Assembly (NCBI RefSeq): GCF_023283765.1
Contig: NZ_JAKILG010000021.1
Coordinates: forward strand, 1 to 64,000
Length of the DNA: 64,000 nucleotides
DNA from: Shewanella profunda
Lineage (GTDB): Bacteria > Pseudomonadota > Gammaproteobacteria > Enterobacterales > Shewanellaceae
Direction: 5' to 3'
The notes beneath the pieces were generated by a model. The model was not told the DNA's origin. It worked only from the letters and a program-made list of their open reading frames with translations, and made no database searches. Both the position numbers and the translations under genes were made by a program. The number at the start of each line of letters is the position of its first letter. The stretch's first letter is position 1. Below, one piece after another: positions 57,766 to 64,000 of the stretch.

Positions 57766-59859
57766 ATGGTATTTAAATATTCAATTGTAGGTCTCGCTGT
57801 TGGTGCAGCATTAATGGCGATGCCTGTTTTGGCAGATGATTCAACCGATGTAAATATTGAACGTATTAAGGTCACTGGCCGTAATTTTAATGACTATAAA
57901 GTGGGTACCGCATCTGGCGCTATGCGTGGTGATATTGACCTGATGGATACTCCGCAGTCAGTCAATGTTATTCCTGATTTTGTTACTGATGAACAGCTTG
58001 CCACTAACTTAGCCGAAGTTTTAGTTAACGATTCAAGTGTGACCGCAGGAACCACTCGCTGGAACCGTCAAGTCTTTAGCATTCGAGGTTTTGAGATTGA
58101 TTCAGGTAACGGTTACCTTATCAATGGACATCAACAATGGTCTCACTATGTACAGCCTATCGAAACGTTACAGCAGGTCGAAGTATTAAAAGGTCCTTCG
58201 AGTATGCTTTATGGTCAGTCAGGTCCTGGTGGTTTAGTCAATATGGTGACTAAAAAACCAACCTATGACTCCATGTTGGATCTTGGTTTCGATACCGATG
58301 GTTATGGCTCAACCCGTGCACAGCTCGATGCGGGTGGTAGCTTAAATGAAGCCCAAAGCCTTCGTTATCGCACTGTGCTGGTCAAGCAAGACACTAAATA
58401 CTGGCGCGAATATTCAACCACTGAAGAAAATCAAGAGCGTGACCGCTGGTTAGGTTACTTAAACCTAGAGTTTGATGTCAGTGATGATGTCCTGTTGTCG
58501 GTTAAGTACGATCATACCCAAGATAAAGCGGGTATCGATGCGGGGGGGTGGTTAGATGCCCAAGGTAATGTGATAGGCGATCGTAAAACCGTATGGGATG
58601 CGCCATGGGCCTTCACCGATAATACGGTATCAAATTTAGGTGCTGATATTGCGTGGCAGATAACTAATGACTGGAAAGTCAAAGCTGGCTATAACGATCA
58701 ACAGTTTAATCGTCAGCGTTTTGATTCTGCTCCACAATATACAACGGATCCTTTTATCAATGGCTATAGTATTAAACCATTCGACCGTTACGATGATTGG
58801 CAACATAAAACAGCCTATGTTGATTTTACTGGTGAGTTTGCCTTGGCGGGCATGGATCATCAATTCCTCGTTGGTGCTAACTATCTCGATTATTTCTATC
58901 AGCAGCAGATTGTTCGTGGTGCAACTCAAACCGTTATTCCTGGGCAGCCAGTTATTCAGCCAGATATTGATTACCACACAGGTAAAAAAGGCAATGCAAG
59001 TGAATACAAATATTATGGTTTCTACCTACAGGATTTAATGACCTTAAATGAGCAGTGGAAATTACTTGCTGGCGTACGTTATGACGAACAGAAAAAAGAC
59101 GGATTTGGTGAAAATAGTTATGCCGTATCGCCTAAATTTGGGGTGATCTACTCACCAATGACCAATGGCAGCATTTACGTTAACTACTCTAAGAGTTTTA
59201 CACCACAGGGTGCAGTGACTGACATCACTGACGTTAGTTATGGGACTAACCTAAAACCAGAATACGGCATCCAATATGAAGTCGGTACTAAGTGGGAACT
59301 GTTTGACGATAGCTTACTGCTAACAGCGGCGGTATTTGATATTACGGTCGAAAACATCACCATTACAGAAGAGTTACCTGTACCAACTGGCACTAAAGAA
59401 GATATCACCACTCAAGGTGGTGAGCAGAAACACCGTGGTGTTGAAATGGGCGCCCAAGGTCAGTTAGGCGATGACTGGTTTGTGACTTCATCAATGATGT
59501 ATTTAGATGCTGAATACCAAACTGGGGATATCCGTGAAGGTAAAACACCTATCGATGCCCCTGAGTGGTCGGCCAATATCTGGACTCGTTACGAAGTGAC
59601 TGATAATTTTGCCATGAACTTTGGTGCTATTTATGTCGGTGAGCGTTTTGCCAATACATCGAACAGCATTACCAAAGACGGTTATGTGCGTTTTGATATA
59701 GGTGCTGCCTACACTATGGATATTATGGGTAAAGATGTTAGCCTTCGTGCCAATGTCAGAAACCTCTTCGATACTGAATATTTAGATGGTGGTAGCGATA
59801 AGATGGTCACAATCGGTCAAGATCGTAACTTCAGTGTTGCCGTTGAAGCTAAGTTCTAA
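57766..59859 (+). CDS. TonB-dependent siderophore receptor
   Basis: 697-residue outer-membrane gated channel for ferric siderophores. Signal peptide MVFKYSIVGLAVGAALMAMPVLA, cleavage before DDSTD; plug domain at about 50-165 with DTPQSVNVIP, FSIRGFEI, QQVEVLKGPSSMLYGQSGPGGLVNMVTKKP; then a 22-strand barrel ending in a terminal aromatic (VAVEAKF). The TonB box is probably in IERIKVTGRN. Most similar in layout to FhuA/FoxA/FpvA-type receptors; the ligand is unknown. The ATG at 57766 has GAGG eight bases upstream. Single gene with its own terminator. Confidence 0.93.
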   Translation: MVFKYSIVGLAVGAALMAMPVLADDSTDVNIERIKVTGRNFNDYKVGTASGAMRGDIDLMDTPQSVNVIPDFVTDEQLATNLAEVLVNDSSVTAGTTRWNRQVFSIRGFEIDSGNGYLINGHQQWSHYVQPIETLQQVEVLKGPSSMLYGQSGPGGLVNMVTKKPTYDSMLDLGFDTDGYGSTRAQLDAGGSLNEAQSLRYRTVLVKQDTKYWREYSTTEENQERDRWLGYLNLEFDVSDDVLLSVKYDHTQDKAGIDAGGWLDAQGNVIGDRKTVWDAPWAFTDNTVSNLGADIAWQITNDWKVKAGYNDQQFNRQRFDSAPQYTTDPFINGYSIKPFDRYDDWQHKTAYVDFTGEFALAGMDHQFLVGANYLDYFYQQQIVRGATQTVIPGQPVIQPDIDYHTGKKGNASEYKYYGFYLQDLMTLNEQWKLLAGVRYDEQKKDGFGENSYAVSPKFGVIYSPMTNGSIYVNYSKSFTPQGAVTDITDVSYGTNLKPEYGIQYEVGTKWELFDDSLLLTAAVFDITVENITITEELPVPTGTKEDITTQGGEQKHRGVEMGAQGQLGDDWFVTSSMMYLDAEYQTGDIREGKTPIDAPEWSANIWTRYEVTDNFAMNFGAIYVGERFANTSNSITKDGYVRFDIGAAYTMDIMGKDVSLRANVRNLFDTEYLDGGSDKMVTIGQDRNFSVAVEAKF

Positions 59860-59884
59860 AATTCATTCAGTTTTGAATCTATTT

Positions 59885-59922
59885 AAAAGCAGTTTATCCC
59901 CCCAAAGGATAAGCTGCTTTTT
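59885..59922 (+). terminator. terminator of the TonB-dependent receptor gene
   Basis: 15-base stem (AAAAGCAGTTTATCC / GGATAAGCTGCTTTT, one G-T pair) with a 7-base loop and T tail, 26 bases after the stop. Confidence 0.88.
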
Positions 59923-59987
59923 ATTGGCTGATTTTTAAGTTCATGACGTTAAATTGATAAAAATTGCTCGGGATTTGCAAAAGAGTG

Positions 59988-60060
59988 TTTCGAATGACTA
60001 GTAAAAAAGTTTCGTTTCACTATAATGCACCTTTCGAATCGAAACTTAACTGAAAGGTTT
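59988..60060 (+). promoter_or_regulatory. glmR promoter region with repeated TTTCG/CGAAA motifs
   Basis: A perfect -10 TATAAT lies at 60021-60026. Around it are TTTCGAA (59989-59995), GTTTCGTTTCA (60009-60019) and the inverted repeat TTTCG-AAT-CGAAA (60032-60044), then ACTGAAAGG. TTTC/GAAA-rich half-sites are typical of DeoR-family operators, so autoregulation by the gene that follows is likely. No good -35 is visible. Confidence 0.5.
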
Positions 60061-60061
60061 T

Positions 60062-60832
60062 ATGAATAAACGAAACACACAGCAGCGTCGCCACAGCATT
60101 ATCACCATATTGAATGAACAGGGTGAAGTGAGTGTCGATGAACTGTCGTTACGTTTTGAAACCTCAGAAGTGACTATTCGTAAAGATTTGTCAGCGCTTG
60201 AAAAAACCGGCCTATTGCTGCGCCGTTACGGTGGCGCAGTGGCGATTCCTGACGAAGTGACTCAACAGTTTTCTGCCAAAATTGCGCCAAATAAGCTTTC
60301 TATTGCGAAAACTGCCGCGCAGCTGATTAAAGATCATAACCGCATTATTATCGATAGTGGCACGACGACCTCTGGCTTGATTGAACAGCTGAACGATAAG
60401 CGTGGGCTGGTGGTCATGACTAATGCGTTGCACCTTGCTAATGCCATCCATGAACTCGAAAACGAGCCGACATTATTGATGACCGGTGGCACTTGGGATC
60501 CACATTCTGAATCCTTTCAAGGCCAAGTCGCTGAGCAAGTATTGCGCTCATATAATTTTGATCAACTATTTATTGGTGCAGATGGTATCGATCTCGAACG
60601 TGGGACTACTACTTTTAACGAACTTACAGGCCTGAGCAAAGTGATGGCTGAAGTTTCCCGTGATGTTATCGTCATGGTGGATTCAGACAAAATCGGCAAG
60701 CGGATCCCTAACTTAGAGCTGCCGTGGACACAAATAAGCGTACTAGTTACCGATGACCGAATCGACAAAGGTGCCCTAAAACAAATTTCAGATCAGGGCG
60801 TGCGAGTGATGTTAGCGCCCTATGCTCATTAG
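60062..60832 (+). CDS. glmR: DeoR/GlpR-family transcriptional regulator (GlmR-like)
   Basis: 256 residues: N-terminal DeoR helix-turn-helix (RRHSIITILNEQGEVSVDELSLRFETSEVTIRKDLSALEKTGLLLRRYGGAV) and a sugar-phosphate-sensing C-terminal domain with DSGTTTSGL, TNALHLANAI, LMTGGTWDP and IGADGIDLERGTTTFNE. It sits between glmU and glmS, as glmR does in Pseudomonas, 57 bases before glmS. Control of glmS by an amino-sugar phosphate is inferred from place and family. The symbol is given on synteny. Confidence 0.85.
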   Translation: MNKRNTQQRRHSIITILNEQGEVSVDELSLRFETSEVTIRKDLSALEKTGLLLRRYGGAVAIPDEVTQQFSAKIAPNKLSIAKTAAQLIKDHNRIIIDSGTTTSGLIEQLNDKRGLVVMTNALHLANAIHELENEPTLLMTGGTWDPHSESFQGQVAEQVLRSYNFDQLFIGADGIDLERGTTTFNELTGLSKVMAEVSRDVIVMVDSDKIGKRIPNLELPWTQISVLVTDDRIDKGALKQISDQGVRVMLAPYAH

Positions 60833-60889
60833 TGAGTGCAAATTAGCTTAACAACTTCATTTTAATTTATAGGTATATAGGTAAAGACT

Positions 60890-62719
60890 ATGTGTGGAAT
60901 CGTAGGCGCCGTGGCGCAAAGGGATGTGGCTGAAATTCTTGTAGAAGGCTTACGCCGCTTAGAATATCGTGGATATGACTCCGCAGGCGTTGCCGTTATT
61001 CATAATGGTGAGCTCAATAGCACCCGTCGTGTTGGCAAAGTACAAGAGCTATCGACTGCGCTTGAAACTAACCCGCTAGCGGGCGGAACGGGTATCGCGC
61101 ACACTCGTTGGGCTACACACGGTGAGCCGAGTGAGCGTAATGCCCACCCACATTTATCGGAAGGTGATATTGCGGTTGTGCACAACGGTATTATTGAAAA
61201 CCACAATAAACTGCGCGAGATGCTTAAAGGTTTAGGCTATCACTTCAGCTCAGATACCGATACCGAAGTGATTTGTCACTTAGTACATCATGAGCTGAAA
61301 ACCCACAACACTCTGCTTGGCGCAGTGCAAGCCACAGTAAAACAACTCGAAGGCGCCTATGGCACTGTGGTTATTGACCGCCGTGACAGTGAACGTATGG
61401 TTGTTGCTCGCTCTGGTAGTCCTTTGGTGATTGGTTTTGGTCTAGGTGAAAACTTTGTCGCCTCAGATCAACTGGCATTGTTACCTGTGACTCGCTCATT
61501 CACTTTCTTAGAAGAAGGTGATGTGGCTGAAGTGACCCGTCGCAGCGTGAGTATTTTCGACTTAAACGGCCACGCCGTTGAGCGTGAAATTAAAGAATCT
61601 GAAATTACTCACGATGCCGGTGATAAGGGCGAATATCGCCACTACATGCTCAAAGAAATTTACGAGCAGCCATTGGCATTGACGCGCACTATCGAAGGTC
61701 GTATTGCTAACAAACAAGTGCTAGATACTGCTTTTGGCGATAATGCTGCGGAATTCTTAAAAGACATCAAGCACGTACAGATAATCGCCTGTGGTACCAG
61801 TTACCATGCGGGCATGGCAGCGCGTTACTGGTTGGAAGATTGGGCGGGCGTATCATGTAATGTTGAAATCGCCTCTGAGTTCCGTTACCGCAAGTCGCAC
61901 TTATTCCCAAATAGTCTGCTGGTCACTATTTCACAATCTGGCGAAACTGCAGATACCTTAGCAGCCATGCGCTTAGCCAAGGAAATGGGTTACAAAGCCA
62001 CATTGACGATTTGTAATGCCCCAGGTTCATCGCTGGTACGTGAATCAGATATGGCTTACATGATGAAAGCAGGCGCTGAGATTGGTGTCGCATCGACTAA
62101 AGCCTTCACAGTACAGCTTGCAGGCCTGTTAATGCTGACCGCGGTGATCGGTCGCCACAATGGTATGTCTGATCAAATGCAGGCCGAAATCACTCAAAGC
62201 TTACAATCTATGCCGGCAAAAGTGGAACAAGCTTTAGGCTTAGATGCTGCAATTGCGGAACTGGCTGAAGATTTTGCCGATAAACATAATGCTTTATTCC
62301 TTGGTCGTGGTGATCAATATCCGATTGCGATGGAAGGTGCGTTAAAGCTGAAGGAAATCTCGTACATCCATGCTGAAGCCTATGCCTCTGGCGAATTAAA
62401 ACACGGCCCGCTGGCGCTTATCGATGCAGATATGCCTGTGATAGTCGTTGCGCCAAACAATGAACTATTAGAGAAGCTCAAGTCCAACGTTGAGGAAGTG
62501 CGTGCCCGTGGCGGATTAATGTATGTGTTTGCCGATGTGGATGCGGAGTTTGAGTCGGATGACACTATGAAAGTGATCCCAGTGCCACACTGCGATATTT
62601 TTATGGCACCGCTGATCTACACTATTCCGCTACAGTTATTGTCGTACCATGTTGCGTTAATCAAAGGTACAGACGTGGACCAACCACGTAATTTGGCCAA
62701 ATCTGTAACTGTCGAATAA
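60890..62719 (+). CDS. glmS: glutamine--fructose-6-phosphate aminotransferase
   Basis: Makes glucosamine-6-phosphate from fructose-6-phosphate and glutamine, first step to UDP-GlcNAc. 609 residues, same as E. coli. N-terminal glutaminase with nucleophile Cys2 ([17 protein letters not shown]) and [18 protein letters not shown]; two SIS domains with [17 protein letters not shown] and [19 protein letters not shown]-terminal [13 protein letters not shown]. No glmS ribozyme is expected or seen in the 57-base leader. Confidence 0.98.
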   Translation: MCGIVGAVAQRDVAEILVEGLRRLEYRGYDSAGVAVIHNGELNSTRRVGKVQELSTALETNPLAGGTGIAHTRWATHGEPSERNAHPHLSEGDIAVVHNGIIENHNKLREMLKGLGYHFSSDTDTEVICHLVHHELKTHNTLLGAVQATVKQLEGAYGTVVIDRRDSERMVVARSGSPLVIGFGLGENFVASDQLALLPVTRSFTFLEEGDVAEVTRRSVSIFDLNGHAVEREIKESEITHDAGDKGEYRHYMLKEIYEQPLALTRTIEGRIANKQVLDTAFGDNAAEFLKDIKHVQIIACGTSYHAGMAARYWLEDWAGVSCNVEIASEFRYRKSHLFPNSLLVTISQSGETADTLAAMRLAKEMGYKATLTICNAPGSSLVRESDMAYMMKAGAEIGVASTKAFTVQLAGLLMLTAVIGRHNGMSDQMQAEITQSLQSMPAKVEQALGLDAAIAELAEDFADKHNALFLGRGDQYPIAMEGALKLKEISYIHAEAYASGELKHGPLALIDADMPVIVVAPNNELLEKLKSNVEEVRARGGLMYVFADVDAEFESDDTMKVIPVPHCDIFMAPLIYTIPLQLLSYHVALIKGTDVDQPRNLAKSVTVE

Positions 62720-62734
62720 ATATAAATATTTAAT

Positions 62735-62762
62735 AAAAAACCGCCTTTATTGGCGGTTTTTT
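62735..62762 (+). terminator. terminator of glmS
   Basis: Stem AAAAACCGCC / GGCGGTTTTT around a short TTTATT loop, followed by more T, 16 bases after the stop. Confidence 0.9.
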
Positions 62763-62828
62763 ATTTAGAGCTTAGAGCAAGAATGACGACTAACTTATTG
62801 CAGTAGCGAATGCTGGTGGCTTAGCTTG

Positions 62829-63032
62829 CTATGCTGGAATGGCATCTAGCTCGTGCTGCTTTTTTGCCTCAATTCGTTTCCACACTTTGTCATGGAAGTA
62901 AAATACTACAGTGTTGATGGCGGGTTCGACTAAGGCCACTGCGCCACCGACTATCACACTACCAGTTAATAAATAGGTTACGGTAAAAGCGACGCTAAAA
63001 TGTAGTATGGCAAAAGTTAATGTCTTAGTCAT
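62829..63032 (-). CDS. DUF2061 family membrane protein
   Basis: 67 residues with two hydrophobic segments (LTFAILHFSVAFTVTYLLTGSVIVGGAVALVEPAINTVVFYFHDKVW) and a charged tail KRIEAKKQHELDAIPA. The DUF2061 family has no known function. The start at 63032 has AGAGGAT upstream; the frame is open to 63059. A near-consensus Fur box lies 42 bases upstream, so iron-responsive expression is likely. Single gene. Confidence 0.88.
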   Translation of the reverse strand: MTKTLTFAILHFSVAFTVTYLLTGSVIVGGAVALVEPAINTVVFYFHDKVWKRIEAKKQHELDAIPA

Positions 63033-63073
63033 GATCTTATCCTCTAAATTGGCTCCCATCGGGAATACTTAGA

Positions 63074-63088
63074 TGATAACAATTCTCA
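63074..63088. promoter_or_regulatory. Fur box upstream of the DUF2061 gene
   Basis: TGATAAC-A-ATTCTCA fits the 7-1-7 Fur model (TGATAAT-N-ATTATCA) at 12 of 14 positions. It lies between the DUF2061 gene and the 3' end of menB, so the DUF2061 gene is the only plausible target. Confidence 0.65.
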
Positions 63089-63157
63089 TTAAAATTAAAA
63101 GCGGTGTTTTCAGATTAGTTTAAACGGTTTTATCTATTTATTAGCGGTAAAAAACAT

Positions 63158-63181
63158 AAAGCCCTCAGTGTAGAGGGCTTT
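63158..63181 (-). terminator. terminator of menB
   Basis: Perfect 9-base stem AAAGCCCTC / GAGGGCTTT with a 6-base loop, followed on the minus strand by ATGTTTTTT, 45 bases after the menB stop. Confidence 0.72.
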
Positions 63182-63226
63182 GGTGCTTGATCAGTGTTTA
63201 GCAATAAATTAAAGCCGTTCTAAAAA

Positions 63227-64000
63227 TTAGTAATGCCAAGGGAATGCGGAAAAATCTTGATCGCGTTTTTCGAGGAAGGCATCGCGTCCTTCCTGGGCTT
63301 CGGCGCTCGCATAGGCTAAACGCGTCGCTTCGCCGGCAAATAATTGCTGACCGACCATACCATCGTCCGTCATATTAAAACCATATTTAAGCATACGCAT
63401 AGCAGTCGGGGACTTAGAGTTAATCTCTTTGGCCCACATTAATGCTTCGGTTTCTAGTTCGGCATGGGGAACGGATTTATTGACCATACCCATGTCGAAG
63501 GCTTCATCGGCGCTGTAGTTAAAGCCGCAGAAGAAGATTTCGCGGGCACGTTTTTGGCCTATCATCTTGGCGAGATATGCACTGCCATAACCTGAGTCGA
63601 AGCTGGCGACATCGGGATCTGTCTGCTTAAATATGGCGTGTTCTTTCGAGGCTAAAGTTAAGTCGCACACTACGTGTAAACTATGCCCCCCGCCAACAGC
63701 CCAACCTGGTACAACGGCAATGACCACTTTAGGCATAAAGCGGATCAGGCGTTGCACTTCTAATATATGTAACCGTCCCATTCTGGCCTGATCGGCTTTA
63801 CCTTCTTCGGCGCCTTCGTATTTATAGCCATCTTTGCCACGAATACGTTGATCGCCACCTGAGCAGAATGCCCAACCGCCATCTTTGAGTGAAGGGCCAT
63901 TACCTGTTAGCAAAACACAACCCACATCAGACCATTGGCGAGCATGATCTAGAGCTATATACAGCTCATCTACTGTTTTAGGTCTGAACGCATTGCGGCA
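63227..64000 (-). CDS. menB: 1,4-dihydroxy-2-naphthoyl-CoA synthase (5' end beyond the window)
   Basis: Closes the naphthoate ring in menaquinone synthesis; a crotonase-fold enzyme. About 257 C-terminal residues are present, and the frame runs off the right edge without a start (in-frame residues upstream of the first ATG include RNAFRPKTVDELYIALDHAR, typical of MenB). Visible: FCSGGDQRIRG (oxyanion hole), VPGWAVGGGHSLHVVCDLTLAS, KQTDPDVASFDSGYGSAYLA with the catalytic Asp, and the C-terminal SAFPWHY of the family. Menaquinone is also the electron acceptor for HemG at 13.8-15.4 kb. Confidence 0.95.
   Translation of the reverse strand, partial: CRNAFRPKTVDELYIALDHARQWSDVGCVLLTGNGPSLKDGGWAFCSGGDQRIRGKDGYKYEGAEEGKADQARMGRLHILEVQRLIRFMPKVVIAVVPGWAVGGGHSLHVVCDLTLASKEHAIFKQTDPDVASFDSGYGSAYLAKMIGQKRAREIFFCGFNYSADEAFDMGMVNKSVPHAELETEALMWAKEINSKSPTAMRMLKYGFNMTDDGMVGQQLFAGEATRLAYASAEAQEGRDAFLEKRDQDFSAFPWHY

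Noticed and set aside
60833-60889. Possible glmS ribozyme before glmS
   Set aside because: The leader is 57 bases long, too short for the roughly 150-base glmS ribozyme, which is also a feature of Firmicutes.

Overview
The window is a continuous, gene-dense piece of a gammaproteobacterial chromosome around the replication origin. Protein content, gene order and the presence of Dam/SeqA-type origin signals fit the genus Shewanella (my recognition from protein sequence and synteny; no search was run). I see no phage, insertion sequence, CRISPR array, toxin-antitoxin pair or defence island, and no tRNA gene. Almost every gene is a recognisable housekeeping gene. I did not find a convincing undescribed system; the interest lies in regulatory DNA and in how old gene clusters have been joined.

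Layout. 1-0.5 kb: the tip and tandem promoters of a ribosomal RNA operon running off the left edge. 0.5-13.7 kb: yrdA, yrdB-aroE, a truncated hemoglobin, hemF-tsaC, yrdD, lysM-dprA-smg, then def-fmt-rsmB-trkA-trkH; this is nearly the Escherichia coli rrnD-side order. 13.8-22.6 kb: hemG, a small ArsR-family sensor, then pepQ-yigZ-trkH-hemG and fadBA, which is the E. coli rrnA-side order, so two ancestral blocks meet here and trkH and hemG are each present twice. 22.6-30.8 kb: tusA, a MOSC protein, a large exported TolB-propeller/amidohydrolase, tag, glyQS. Three strong ParB-binding parS palindromes lie at 22.6, 25.7 and 27.0 kb. 31.0-37.2 kb: gyrB, recF, dnaN, dnaA (minus strand). 37.2-41.5 kb: a GATC-rich, DnaA-box-bearing dnaA/rpmH control region, then rpmH-rnpA-yidD-yidC and mnmE. 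41.6-43.7 kb: a POT-family peptide transporter and mioC. 43.74-44.18 kb: oriC, with 18 GATC sites in about 345 bp and four perfect DnaA boxes. 44.2-55.7 kb: mnmG-rsmG-parA-parB and the complete nine-gene atp operon. 55.7-62.7 kb: a MITE-like repeat, glmU, a TonB-dependent siderophore receptor, a DeoR-family regulator (glmR-like) and glmS. 62.8-64 kb: a Fur-box-preceded DUF2061 membrane protein and the 3' part of menB.

How it works together. Initiation (DnaA, DnaN, GyrB, RecF, oriC), origin segregation (ParA, ParB, parS), ribosome and tRNA functions (rrn, rpmH, rnpA, mnmE/G, rsmB/G, tsaC, fmt, def, glyQS) and energy (atp) are clustered at the origin, where gene dosage is highest in fast growth. 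Start codons were adjusted from the longest open frame where family alignment and ribosome-binding sites favoured a downstream codon; each case is noted.
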